Assembly: GCA_001664005.1 (NCBI GenBank)
Contig: CP016093.1
Span: 3,835,031-3,899,030, forward strand
Reading direction: 5' to 3'
DNA from: Rhizobiales bacterium NRL2
Lineage (GTDB): Bacteria; Pseudomonadota; Alphaproteobacteria; Minwuiales; Minwuiaceae
Length of the DNA stretch: 64,000 nucleotides
This document shows, piece after piece, positions 1 to 8,172 of this stretch. Numbering within the stretch: position 1 is the stretch's first letter; each line of letters opens with the position of its first letter. The translations under genes were made by a program, and so were the position numbers. The notes beneath the pieces are model-generated. The model was not told where the DNA came from and did no database searches. It saw only the letters and a list, made by a program, of their open reading frames with translations.

Positions 1-993
1 GCAGAACTCCGCCGAGTCGTTGGTGAGCCCGGCCACGTCGGCGTAGATGTAGAAGGCGCCGTCCGCCGGCGCCAGGCGGTCGAATCCGGCCCTGGGCAGT
101 TCCCGCAGCAGCACCTCCCGGTTGGCGCGGTAGCGCGCGACGTTCGCCTCCAGTTCTTCGGCGCAATCGAAGGCGGCGATCGCGGCCCTCTGGGAGTGCG
201 CCGGCGGCGAGATGAAGTGGTTCTGCGCCAGGCACTCGACGGAGCGGTGCAGGTCCTCGGGCACCACCATCCAGCCCAGCCGCCAGCCGGTCATGGAGAA
301 GTATTTCGAGAACGAGTTGATGACGATGACCCGGTCGGAGAGCGCCGCCGCGGTCACCGCCCGGCCGTGATAGGTGATGCCGTGATAGATCTCGTCGACG
401 ATCAGCCGCGTCTCCCGCCCGTCGCACCAGGCGATCAGGGCGCGCAGATCGTCGGCGCCCAGCATCGTGCCGGTCGGATTGGCCGGCGTCGCCACCAGCA
501 GCGCGTCGAGCCGGCCCGGCACCCCGTCCAGTATCTCCGGCGTCGGCTGAAAGCGCGTCTCCGGCCCCACGGGCACGCCGACGGCCTCGACGTCCAGCGA
601 GGTCAGGATATTGCGGTAGGCGGGATAGCCGGGTTCGGCCAGCGCCAGCCGGTCGCCGGCGTCCATGCAGGCGAGGAAGGAGAGCAGGAAGGCGCCCGAC
701 GAGCCGGTGGTCACCGCGATCCGCTCCGCCGGCACCCGGACGCCGTAATAGTCGCGGTAGTGGCGCGCGATCCGGGTGCGCAGCTCCGGCATGCCGAGCG
801 CGTCCGTATAGCCCAGCCGCTCCTTCCGGAGCGCGGTCGTCGCCGCTTCGATCACGCCCTTCGGCGCCTGCGTCGAGGGCTGCCCCACCTCCAGGTGCAG
901 CACGTCCTTGCCCTCGGCCTCGCGCCGGGCCGCGGCCTTCATGACCTCCATCACGTAGAAGGGCGGCACCGCGCCGCGCTTTGACACTTTCAT
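1..993 (-). CDS. Class I/II pyridoxal-phosphate aminotransferase (C-terminus cut by window edge)
   Basis: A fold-type I PLP aminotransferase of the aspartate aminotransferase superfamily. The gene runs off the left edge, so 331 codons are visible and the C-terminus is missing. The N-terminal half carries the LEVGQPS substrate-loop motif, then TTGSSGAF, the ANPTGT turn, IVDEIYHG with the Asp that binds the pyridine nitrogen, and SFSKYFSMTGWRLGW with the Schiff-base lysine near residue 230. The ATG at 993 is chosen because the next in-frame ATG upstream is followed at once by a stop. It is divergent from the M48 protease gene. The substrate cannot be told from sequence; aspartate, aromatic or branched-chain amino acids are all possible. 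Confidence 0.9.
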   Translation of the reverse strand, partial: MKVSKRGAVPPFYVMEVMKAAARREAEGKDVLHLEVGQPSTQAPKGVIEAATTALRKERLGYTDALGMPELRTRIARHYRDYYGVRVPAERIAVTTGSSGAFLLSFLACMDAGDRLALAEPGYPAYRNILTSLDVEAVGVPVGPETRFQPTPEILDGVPGRLDALLVATPANPTGTMLGADDLRALIAWCDGRETRLIVDEIYHGITYHGRAVTAAALSDRVIVINSFSKYFSMTGWRLGWMVVPEDLHRSVECLAQNHFISPPAHSQRAAIAAFDCAEELEANVARYRANREVLLRELPRAGFDRLAPADGAFYIYADVAGLTNDSAEFC

Positions 994-1080
994 GCCCAAT
1001 TCCACTTACATAAGGTGAACGAGACGCCGCCGTCCCGCCCCGCGGGCGGCGCGCCGGCCAATTCGTGGGAGCAAAAAGGC

Positions 1081-2427
1081 GTGCGATATCCACGCCGCAT
1101 CATCGCGGCCGCCCTGATCTGCATGGTCACCCTCATCTCCGGTCCCGCCGCCGCGCAGGACCGCGGCCTCGCCCTCGTGCGCGACGCGGAAATAGAGCAT
1201 ATCCTCTCGATCTACGCCAAGCCGCTGTTCCAGGCCGCGAATCTCCAGGCCGGGGCGGTCAAGGTCTATCTGGTGCACGACGACAGCATCAACGCCTTCG
1301 TCGCCGGCGGACAGCGCATCTTCGTCTTCACCGGCCTGATCCTGCGCACGCGCAGTCCCGGCGAGCTCATCGGCGTGATGGCGCACGAGACCGGCCATAT
1401 CCGCGGCGGACACCTGTCGCGCACCCGCGACGCCATCGCCAATTCGCAGACCATCGCCATCCTGGCAACGCTGCTGGGCGGCATCGCGGCCGCAGCCTCC
1501 GGCGACGGCAACGCCGCCGGGGCCGGCATACTGGGCGGTCAGGGCGCAGGCCAGCAGATGTTCCTCAGCTATTCGCGCACCCAGGAATCGGCGGCCGACC
1601 AGGCCGCGATCGACCTGATGGAGCGAGCCGGCTGGTCGCCGCGCGGACTGATGACCTTCATGGAGGTTCTCGACCAGGAAGAGCTGATGATGGGTCTGCG
1701 GGGCAACCCCTACATGCGCAGCCATCCGCTGGGCTACGAGCGCATCCAGGCCGTCGAGCACATGGTCCGGAACTCACCGGTCGTCGACAAGCCCTATCCG
1801 CCGGAGCTGGTCCACGCCCACGAGATGATCAAGGCGAAGCTGTTCGGCTTCACCAAACCGCCGGCCGAGACCTTCCGGGAGTTCCCGGTTTCCGACAATT
1901 CCGACCCGGCGCGCTACGCCCGGACAGTGGCGCTGATGCGCCAGGCTCGCACCGACGAGGCGCTGGCGGAACTGCAGCCACTGCTGGAGGCAAAGCCGGA
2001 CAACCCCTATTTCCACGAACTGAAGGGGCAGATCCTGCTGGAAGGCGGCCGCGTGGAGGAGAGCCTGCCGCCGCTGCGCCGCGCCGCCGAGGCGACCGGT
2101 CACGGCGCGATCAAGGTCATGCTGGGCCAGGCCCTGCTTGCCCGCAAGCTCGAGACGACCGACGCGGAAGCGGTGGAGATGCTCGAGGGGCTGGTGCGCG
2201 AGGACCCGGAGTTTCCGGGCGCCTGGCAGCAGCTCGCCGTGGCCTATGGCCGCCAGGGCGACATCGGCAAGTCGATGCTCGCCAGCGCCGAGCAATATTA
2301 TCACTCCGGTCAGCCGAAATACGCGCGCGAGCAGATCGACCGGGCGCTCAGGACGTTGAAACCCGGCACGCCCGAGCATTTCCGCGCCCAGGACCTCGAC
2401 AGCGCGATCCGGGCGCTCAACGGGTAG
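1081..2427 (+). CDS. M48 family metalloprotease with C-terminal TPR repeats (BepA/YfgC type)
   Basis: A periplasmic zinc metalloprotease of the BepA (YfgC) group, which in enterobacteria assists assembly and quality control of outer-membrane proteins. From the GTG at 1081 a signal peptide follows (RRIIAAALICMVTLISGPAAA, cut near AQD). The zinc motif HETGH lies near residue 102 and the third ligand is in SRTQESAADQ. The C-terminal half is built of TPR-like helical pairs. An in-frame GTG at 1015 would add 22 residues ahead of the signal peptide; 1081 is preferred because GGGAG sits about 9 bases upstream and the signal peptide begins there. The gene precedes a DsbA-like oxidoreductase on the same strand, consistent with envelope protein folding. 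Confidence 0.9.
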   Translation: MRYPRRIIAAALICMVTLISGPAAAQDRGLALVRDAEIEHILSIYAKPLFQAANLQAGAVKVYLVHDDSINAFVAGGQRIFVFTGLILRTRSPGELIGVMAHETGHIRGGHLSRTRDAIANSQTIAILATLLGGIAAAASGDGNAAGAGILGGQGAGQQMFLSYSRTQESAADQAAIDLMERAGWSPRGLMTFMEVLDQEELMMGLRGNPYMRSHPLGYERIQAVEHMVRNSPVVDKPYPPELVHAHEMIKAKLFGFTKPPAETFREFPVSDNSDPARYARTVALMRQARTDEALAELQPLLEAKPDNPYFHELKGQILLEGGRVEESLPPLRRAAEATGHGAIKVMLGQALLARKLETTDAEAVEMLEGLVREDPEFPGAWQQLAVAYGRQGDIGKSMLASAEQYYHSGQPKYAREQIDRALRTLKPGTPEHFRAQDLDSAIRALNG

Positions 2428-2519
2428 CGCGCGGCCCCCGACAACCGGTTTCACGCCCATGTGGCTTGTCCGGGCCCCGGCGCTCGGGCATGCAGGGTGC
2501 TGCATTCAAGGAGCCTTAC

Positions 2520-3266
2520 ATGTTGCGATCCCTCTGCGCCGCGCTCGCGCTGTGCCTCGTCCTGCCCTTCACGTCAGAGGCGGCGGATTCCGATCCTGCC
2601 GCCGGCCTGAGCCGGGCCGAGATCGAAACCATCGTCCGCGAATACCTGATCGAACATCCGCAGGTGATCGTGGAAGCCCTGCAGAAGATGCAGGAACGCG
2701 AGGAGATGGCGCAGGCCGAGCGGACGCGCCGCATGATCATCGCCCACGCCGACCGGCTGGACGATCCGACGGGGCGCTTCGTCGCCGGCAACCCGGAGGG
2801 CGACGTCACCATCGTGGAGTTCTTCGACTACCGCTGCGGCTACTGCAAGCGGGTGATGCCGACGCTGTTCGACGAGGTCGAGCGCGACGGCAATGTCCGC
2901 CTGGTGTTCAAGGAGTTCCCGGTGCTGGGCGACGATTCGGTGCTGGCGGCCCGTGCCGGCATCGCCGCGGCGGCCCAGGGCCGCTACCGCGACATGCACA
3001 TGGCCCTGATGCAGACCCGCGGCGGGCTGACCGAGACGAAGATCATGTCGATCGCCGGCGATCTGGGCCTCGATACGGCAGAGCTCAAGCGGCAGATGTT
3101 CAGTTCCGCGACCGAGGCCGAGATTTCCGCCAACTACGAACTCGCGCAGATGCTGGGCATCCGCGGCACGCCCGGCTTCGTCATCGGGACGGAGGTGGTG
3201 CCCGGGGCCATCAGCCCCGAGCAGTTCCGTCAGTTCATCGACGCGGCGCGGAAATCGAGCGGCTGA
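2520..3266 (+). CDS. DsbA family thiol:disulfide oxidoreductase (ScsC/Com1-like)
   Basis: A secreted thioredoxin-fold oxidoreductase of 248 residues. A signal peptide (LRSLCAALALCLVLPF) is followed by a helical stretch at residues 30-70 (SRAEIETIVREYLIEHP) typical of the N-terminal domain in ScsC-like proteins, then FFDYRCGYCKR with the CGYC active site at residues 106-109, and the cis-proline loop GTPGFVI near the end. In this family the CxxC pair forms or isomerises disulfides in periplasmic proteins. AAGGAG lies 7 bases before the ATG. The 3' end overlaps the convergent DUF1289 gene by 32 bases. Confidence 0.92.
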   Translation: MLRSLCAALALCLVLPFTSEAADSDPAAGLSRAEIETIVREYLIEHPQVIVEALQKMQEREEMAQAERTRRMIIAHADRLDDPTGRFVAGNPEGDVTIVEFFDYRCGYCKRVMPTLFDEVERDGNVRLVFKEFPVLGDDSVLAARAGIAAAAQGRYRDMHMALMQTRGGLTETKIMSIAGDLGLDTAELKRQMFSSATEAEISANYELAQMLGIRGTPGFVIGTEVVPGAISPEQFRQFIDAARKSSG

Positions 3267-3447
3267 CGATCTCGACCCGGCGCGCGCCGGCGCTTTCCAG
3301 GATTTCGCGGCGGCGGTCATCGTCGACCTTGCGCCATTCGGCGATCTCCGCGCGGCTGCGGTAGCAGCCGAGACAGTAGTCGCGTCCGGGGTTCAGCTTG
3401 CAGACCGAGATGCAGGGCGAAGGGATGGCTGGCGTGTCGTCGCTCAT
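3235..3447 (-). CDS. DUF1289 small cysteine-rich protein
   Basis: A 70-residue protein with four cysteines spaced CxxxC-x8-CxxC (residues 12, 16, 25 and 28) and the sequence PSPCISVC...DYCLGCYRS...EIAEW that defines DUF1289. The four cysteines look able to bind a metal or iron-sulfur cluster, but no biochemical role is established. An upstream in-frame start at 3507 would add 20 poor residues; the ATG at 3447 fits the family. The gene is convergent with, and overlaps, the DsbA-family gene. Confidence 0.85.
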   Translation of the reverse strand: MSDDTPAIPSPCISVCKLNPGRDYCLGCYRSRAEIAEWRKVDDDRRREILESAGARRVEIVSRSISAPRR

Positions 3448-3484
3448 GTCCGACCGTTGACCACGGTCCGGCGGCGACTTCAAG

Positions 3485-5047
3485 TCAATTTGACGTCCAG
3501 TCGCCAACGCGGGCGCCCTTGGCGTAACGGACCTCCAGATCCTCCAGCATGGCGAACTGGTCGTGATGATCGACCGAGGTGGCGATGATCTCCGTCCCCT
3601 GATCGCGCCAGGTCTTCAGCAGGGTACGCACCAGGAAGCGCCCGTCCTTCTGTCCGATCAGTCCCTTCAGCCGGTCGGCGGCGACCTCGATATAGGCCGA
3701 GGGCTCCGATGGCGCGAGGCCGGCGCTGTCGAGGGCGACCTCGCCCTTCAGGAAGGCGTAGAAATCGGGCACCGCTATCCGCCATTCATGGGCCGAGGGA
3801 CTGTCCAGGAAGACATCGCCCTTCCCGGCGAGCGTACCGCCGAGCGGCGCCTCCGGACGCAGGATCAGGCGTCCCGGCGAGACCTCCGCGCGGCCGATCA
3901 GCCTGCCGATCGCCTTCTGCATGTCCGGCTCGCGCAGCGCTTCGGCGCGAACCGACGCCATCACTCTCAATGAAACGCCGCGCCACAGCTTCCAGTCGCG
4001 ATGCTGCGCCAGCGCCTGTCCGATCACGGCCAGTTCCAGCTCCCTTGCGAGGGCATTGTCGCCGCCGAGCGTGAGCAAAACGTCGCTGTCGACCGGACGG
4101 CCATCGACCAGCGGATGCGCCCGGACCTGGCGGATCGCCACCGCCTGTCTTTTGAGGCTGAGAATCGGCCGGGTCTCGACCGCCATCGTTCCGGCCTTGA
4201 TCGCCTGGCGCACGGCATCCGCCAGCGCCGCCGTCTCCGAGCGGGCCTCGTCGTACCGGCGGCCGAGCCCGAAGCGCCGGAAGCCCGAGGCAAGTCGGCC
4301 GCGAAGACCGCGCGCGCCATGGCTGAGGGTCGCACGCACGGCGTCGGCGGGGAGATCGGCGCCGTCCGCCTCGATCTGTTCGGCGGCGAAGGCGTCCCGA
4401 TCCTTCACCAGGCCGGCGTCCAGCGCCGCGCCGGAAATCTCGTGAAGCATCTTCTCGGCGTCGGCGTCGCGGCCGTGGAGGATGCCGTAGAGGGCGTTGT
4501 CGAGCCGCGCGGTGCGCCGCGCGCCGCTGCGCCGGGCGTGATCCTCCACGACGCGGCTCATGCGTCCGTCGGCTTCCGCGTCCAGCCCGCCGTGAACCGA
4601 GAACATGGTGACGGACCCGTCGCCGTCCTTCAGCGTCAGCGCCGCTTCGTCGAGAAAGCCGTCGCGGTCGGCCTGTCCGTCCGGACGCGCCACCGCCTCG
4701 TCGTGTTCCCACCACTCGGCCTCGCCCGAAAGACGGTAGACGAAAAGCACCACGCCGCCCGGTTCCTCGCGGCCCGCGGGCCGGCCGACCAGCATGTACT
4801 CGCCGCCATGGCCGTCGCCACAGACCTGCGGCTCGTCGCCGCCCTGGCGGATGCCCAGCGCCACCCGCGCCATGGCTTCGGCAACCGGCGGCGGAAAGGC
4901 CCGGTCGAGCGGCTTGCGCCAGAGCTCCACCGCCGAAGCGCCGAACAGCGCCTCCACTTCGCCCGAGAGCTCGCGGATATGGTCCTCGGCGGAGAGCTTC
5001 AACGTGACCGAGGGTTTGCCCAGCCGAACATGGGGGTTTGCATTCAT
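3485..5047 (-). CDS. Signalling protein with degenerate GGDEF-like and EAL-like domains
   Basis: A 520-residue soluble protein that I read as a decayed diguanylate cyclase/phosphodiesterase. Residues 20-110 may be a PAS-like sensor. Residues 135-285 follow the GGDEF pattern, but the signature position reads ARLDNALYGIL where an active enzyme has RxGGDEF. Residues 286-520 follow the EAL pattern: ETRPILSLKRQAVAIRQVRA stands where YQPIV...YEALxR is expected, LRVMASVRAEALREPD matches the INVS block, and IATSVDHHDQFAMLEDLEV matches AEGVET...LxxLG. The metal-binding Glu of EAL and most acidic ligands are absent, so catalysis is unlikely and a scaffold or sensor role is inferred. The ATG at 5047 has GGCAGG just upstream; longer starts would run into the divergent gene at 5136. 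Confidence 0.8.
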   Translation of the reverse strand: MNANPHVRLGKPSVTLKLSAEDHIRELSGEVEALFGASAVELWRKPLDRAFPPPVAEAMARVALGIRQGGDEPQVCGDGHGGEYMLVGRPAGREEPGGVVLFVYRLSGEAEWWEHDEAVARPDGQADRDGFLDEAALTLKDGDGSVTMFSVHGGLDAEADGRMSRVVEDHARRSGARRTARLDNALYGILHGRDADAEKMLHEISGAALDAGLVKDRDAFAAEQIEADGADLPADAVRATLSHGARGLRGRLASGFRRFGLGRRYDEARSETAALADAVRQAIKAGTMAVETRPILSLKRQAVAIRQVRAHPLVDGRPVDSDVLLTLGGDNALARELELAVIGQALAQHRDWKLWRGVSLRVMASVRAEALREPDMQKAIGRLIGRAEVSPGRLILRPEAPLGGTLAGKGDVFLDSPSAHEWRIAVPDFYAFLKGEVALDSAGLAPSEPSAYIEVAADRLKGLIGQKDGRFLVRTLLKTWRDQGTEIIATSVDHHDQFAMLEDLEVRYAKGARVGDWTSN

Positions 5048-5135
5048 CCTGCCGACCTGTACCGGTATTGCGTCCGCCCCGATACTGGGCGGTAACATTG
5101 TACGATCCGTTAACCGGAGGGGAGGCCGGCACGAC

Positions 5136-6062
5136 ATGTCAGAGATCCGTATCGTCACCGAGGGACTGCGGTTCCCCGAAGGCCCCATCGCCCTGCCCGA
5201 CGGCGACGTGCTGGTCGTGGAGATCGCCGCCGGCCGGCTGACCCGCTGCCACCCGGACGGTTCGACGACCGTCGTCGCAGAGCCCGGCGGCGGCCCCAAC
5301 GGCGCCGCGATGGGCCCCGACGGCAAGTGCTATGTGTGCAACAATGGCGGCTTCCGCATCTTCGAACGCGACGGTCGCATCATTCCCCTGGATCAGCCGG
5401 ACGACTATTCCGGCGGCCGGATCGAGCGCATCGACATCGAGACCGGCGAAGTCGAGGTGCTCTACACCCATTGCGACGGCGTGGCGTTGAAGGGGCCGAA
5501 CGACATCGTCTTCGACAAGACCGGCGGCTTCTGGTTCACCGATCATGGCAAGATGCGCAAGCGCGAACGGGACACCACGGGGGTCTACTACGCCCTGCCC
5601 GACGGATCGAGGATCGTGGAGGCGATCTTTCCCTCCGACGGACCGAACGGGGTCGGGCTGTCGCCCAACGAGGACGAACTCTATGTGGCGGAGACCCACA
5701 CCGGCCGCGTCTGGGCCTATACGCTGAGCGGTCCCGGCGAGATCGCCGGCGGCCGGCGTCCCGTGCGCGGACCGCAGGGCCGGCTGCTGGTCGGGCTGCC
5801 CGGCCACCAGCTTCTGGATTCGCTCGCCGTCGACAGCGCCGGCAATGTCTGCGTGGCGACCATCCACAATGGCGGCATCACCGTCGTGCCGCCCGACGGC
5901 AGCCATGTCAGCCACGTGCCCATGCCCGACGAGATCACGACCAATATCTGCTTCGGCGGCGCGGATCTGAAAACGGCCTTCATCACGCTGAGCTCGACCG
6001 GCCGGCTGGCTGCGGTGGAATGGGCCCGGCCGGGCCTGGCGCTGAACTTCCTGAACAAGTAG
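5136..6062 (+). CDS. SMP-30/gluconolactonase/LRE family protein
   Basis: A 308-residue six-bladed beta-propeller of the SMP-30/gluconolactonase family, predicted to hydrolyse a sugar-type lactone with a bound divalent metal. The family landmarks are visible: EGLRFPEGPIALPDG at the N-terminus with the metal-ligand Glu, NGAAMGPDGKCYVCNNGGF, GPNDIVFDKTGGFWFTDHG and SDGPNGVGLSPNEDELYVAE. GGAGGGGAGG about 10 bases before the ATG supports the start. No sugar catabolic genes flank it, so the natural substrate is open. Confidence 0.9.
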   Translation: MSEIRIVTEGLRFPEGPIALPDGDVLVVEIAAGRLTRCHPDGSTTVVAEPGGGPNGAAMGPDGKCYVCNNGGFRIFERDGRIIPLDQPDDYSGGRIERIDIETGEVEVLYTHCDGVALKGPNDIVFDKTGGFWFTDHGKMRKRERDTTGVYYALPDGSRIVEAIFPSDGPNGVGLSPNEDELYVAETHTGRVWAYTLSGPGEIAGGRRPVRGPQGRLLVGLPGHQLLDSLAVDSAGNVCVATIHNGGITVVPPDGSHVSHVPMPDEITTNICFGGADLKTAFITLSSTGRLAAVEWARPGLALNFLNK

Positions 6063-6074
6063 CCGGCCCCGCCG

Positions 6075-6692
6075 TCAGCGCGGCCGGGCGCGGCCCCCGC
6101 CGTAGGCGGTGACGCCGTCCGCCACGTCGCCGATGACCGCGGCGCCCGCGCCGACCGTCGCCCAGTCGCCGATCCGCGCGCCGGGCCGGGCGGCGACACC
6201 GGCGCCCACCAGTGCGCCCTCCCCCACCGTGACATTGCCGGCGAGGCGCGCGCCGACGGCGATGTGGGCGAAGTCGCCGATGACGACGCCATGGCTGGCG
6301 CTGGCGGACGTATTGAGGATCGCGTGGCGGCCGATGCGCGCCTCCGCCTGCACCACCGCGCCGGGATGAACGACGGCGCCTTCGGCCAGTTCGGCGCTGG
6401 GCGAAACCCAGGCGAAGGGATGAACCAGCGTGGCGAAGGGGCGGCCCTCGAAGCGGCCGGCGATGTCGCGGCGGCGGGCGTTGTCGCCCACGCCGATTAC
6501 CAGCGCCGTGTTGCGGTCCAGGTCCGACACGGCATCGAGGCCACCGGAGCGGACCGGTGCGCCCAGCACATCGGTGTCCCACAGCGTGCGGTCATCGTCG
6601 AACAGGCAGACGACCTCCAGGCCCAGGGCCCGCGCCGTCTCCAGGCACTCCCGGGCGTGTCCGCCGGCGCCGATGATCGCGATCTGATGCAT
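6075..6692 (-). CDS. NeuD/PglD-type sugar O-/N-acyltransferase (left-handed beta-helix)
   Basis: A 205-residue acetyltransferase of the NeuD/PglD/hexapeptide family. The N-terminus (IAIIGAGGHARECLETARALG) is the Rossmann-like PglD_N domain. From about residue 100 hexapeptide repeats follow (GAVVQAEARIGRHAILNTSA, GARLAGNVTVGEGALVGAG) that form a left-handed beta-helix and bind acetyl-CoA; the His in SASHGVVIGDF is the probable catalytic base. Such enzymes acetylate amino- or sialic-type sugars for surface glycans, yet no polysaccharide genes are nearby, so the acceptor is unknown. Confidence 0.85.
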   Translation of the reverse strand: MHQIAIIGAGGHARECLETARALGLEVVCLFDDDRTLWDTDVLGAPVRSGGLDAVSDLDRNTALVIGVGDNARRRDIAGRFEGRPFATLVHPFAWVSPSAELAEGAVVHPGAVVQAEARIGRHAILNTSASASHGVVIGDFAHIAVGARLAGNVTVGEGALVGAGVAARPGARIGDWATVGAGAAVIGDVADGVTAYGGGRARPR

Positions 6693-6757
6693 GGCCCGCC
6701 CTCTCCGCCGTTCAGCGCCTCATGATACCGGCAAGGCCGCGAGTCGAAAGCGTCGAG

Positions 6758-7294
6758 TCAGAACAGCCGCTCAAGCGCGGGGCGAAGGTCGCCATAGGTG
6801 ACGTGGGTCTGGGACGGGCCGTCCTCGGCGACGAACAGGTAAGTAACCTCGCCATTGCGGTCGAAGAGGAAGACCGCCGGAACGCCACGGACGTCGCCGA
6901 AGGTGGAGAGCGTCTCCCCGTCGCCCTCGATCAGCCGGAAGCGCGGCGCGGTCTGTTCGATGAAGCGCGCGCGCTGCTCCGGGCTGGATCGGCCGCCGAA
7001 GTCCTCATGCACGTTCACGCCGACGACCAGCAGGCCCTTGCCGGCATAGAGATCTTGGATGCGGTTGAAATGAGCGAATTCGTTGCGGCAGGGCGGACAC
7101 CAGCTCGCCCAGAACGTCACCAGCACCGGACGGTCCTCGATATCCGCCTCCGCCAGGGCGGGGCCGTCAATACCGGGGAGGCCGGCCAGGGTGCGCACGG
7201 CGTCGCGCGCCGGCAGACGCACTTCGGCGTGAACCGCCGTCGGCATCGCCAGCATCGCCGTGGATGCGACAAGGAATCGACGTCGGCTCAGCAT
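6758..7294 (-). CDS. TlpA-like periplasmic thioredoxin
   Basis: A 178-residue thiol:disulfide reductase of the TlpA/ResA group. The N-terminus MLSRRRFLVASTAMLAM has a twin-arginine-like motif (SRRRFLV) and a hydrophobic stretch, so export through Tat is possible. FWASWCPPCRNEF gives the CPPC active site at residues 66-69, and the cis-proline loop is GVPAVFLFDRNG. Family members keep cytochrome or copper-site cysteines reduced outside the cytoplasm. No cytochrome biogenesis genes are adjacent, so the partner is unknown. Confidence 0.88.
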   Translation of the reverse strand: MLSRRRFLVASTAMLAMPTAVHAEVRLPARDAVRTLAGLPGIDGPALAEADIEDRPVLVTFWASWCPPCRNEFAHFNRIQDLYAGKGLLVVGVNVHEDFGGRSSPEQRARFIEQTAPRFRLIEGDGETLSTFGDVRGVPAVFLFDRNGEVTYLFVAEDGPSQTHVTYGDLRPALERLF

Positions 7295-7346
7295 GTAATC
7301 CCGCTACCACGGGGGGTCACAAAAAAGCAATAGCGCCGCGCACGGC

Positions 7347-7820
7347 TCAGCGCGCCACGACCTCGGGATTGTGAATGACGTCGAAATTGACGGAATTGGC
7401 GATGAAACACACCCGGTGGGCCGTGCCGTGCAGGCGCCTGGCGTGCTCCAGCCTGGCCGCGTCGGCGATGACCACCCGCGGCTCGAGCACCACTTCGGTG
7501 AAGCGGCCGCCGCTCTTGCCGTCTTCGACCATCGTGCCGCGCGCGTCGTCGCTGTAGTCCAGAACTTCGATGCGGGCGCGGGCGCAGCAGGCAAGATAGC
7601 TCAGCATGTGACAGCTCGACAGGGCGGCGACGAGCATGTCCTCGGGGTTCCAGAGCTCGGGAACGCCCAGAAAGGCCGGATCGGACGACGTCGTCAGCGA
7701 CGGCTTTCCGGGCGCGGCGATACGGTGGGTCCGGTCATAATCCTCGTAGGACCGGAAACCGGCCGCCGCGCCCGTCCAGCGCAGTTCGATGCGATAGTCG
7801 TGCCGTCCGTTCGCACTCAA
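7347..7820 (-). CDS. OsmC family protein
   Basis: A 157-residue OsmC/Ohr-superfamily protein, a cysteine-based hydroperoxide-reducing fold. The two redox cysteines are in ALSSCHMLSYLA and HRVCFIANSVNF. I place the start at a TTG (7820) because the RBS GGAGG lies 10 bases upstream, within the end of the DUF1127 gene, and the resulting length matches the family; a longer frame to 7985 is the shadow of that gene. The TTG lies 5 bases after the DUF1127 stop (7825), so the two are probably one transcript and translationally linked. Confidence 0.85.
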   Translation of the reverse strand: MSANGRHDYRIELRWTGAAAGFRSYEDYDRTHRIAAPGKPSLTTSSDPAFLGVPELWNPEDMLVAALSSCHMLSYLACCARARIEVLDYSDDARGTMVEDGKSGGRFTEVVLEPRVVIADAARLEHARRLHGTAHRVCFIANSVNFDVIHNPEVVAR

Positions 7821-7824
7821 CGGA

Positions 7825-8046
7825 TCAACGCCTCCAGAAGGGCTTGCGGCTTTCGCGCCAGGCCGCCTCGCGGTCGATGCCGACGTCCGCCAGCAGGCGG
7901 TCGTCCAGCTTGGCGAGCTGCGAGCGCTCGGACTGGCGCTGATGCCAGAGCGAGAGAGTGTTGCCACGCCGCAGCACGCCGTCAACCAGCGAGCTCAGAG
8001 GGTTGTGGTGGACGGCGGGTCCAGCGGTTTCAATGATCTTCGCCAT
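7825..8046 (-). CDS. DUF1127 domain small protein
   Basis: A 73-residue basic protein whose C-terminal half has the DUF1127 pattern: LWHQRQSERSQLAKLDDRLLADVGIDREAAW. In Agrobacterium and relatives, DUF1127 proteins are small, arginine-rich and linked to phosphate metabolism and RNA turnover; in Brucella several are controlled by the LysR regulator VtlR. Here the gene is the first of a pair with osmC and is divergent from a LysR gene, with a perfect inverted repeat between them. Confidence 0.85.
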   Translation of the reverse strand: MAKIIETAGPAVHHNPLSSLVDGVLRRGNTLSLWHQRQSERSQLAKLDDRLLADVGIDREAAWRESRKPFWRR

Positions 8047-8128
8047 CTTAACTACTCCAGTCAGTTCGCGCCGACGTCTTCGGCGCAGGGCTCATCTAGG
8101 GGCGTCAAGGGGTACTGACAAACGACAG

Positions 8129-8151
8129 TTTCTCAGGGTATGTATGAGAAA
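8129..8151. promoter_or_regulatory. Candidate LysR operator (perfect inverted repeat)
   Basis: TTTCTCA at 8129-8135 and TGAGAAA at 8145-8151 form a perfect 7-base inverted repeat with a 9-base spacer. It lies in the 126-base gap between the divergent DUF1127 and LysR genes, 21 bases before the LysR ATG, which is where an autoregulating LysR protein would bind. The dyad shape fits LysR sites; binding itself is inferred. Confidence 0.55.
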
Positions 8152-8172
8152 ATCTATTACGGAAGAATCGCC

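Noticed and set aside
1065-3266. A 733-codon open frame joining the protease region with the DsbA-like gene
   Set aside because: The first 480 codons are arginine-rich text in the wrong frame of the protease gene. The DsbA protein starts at its own ATG at 2520 with a good RBS.
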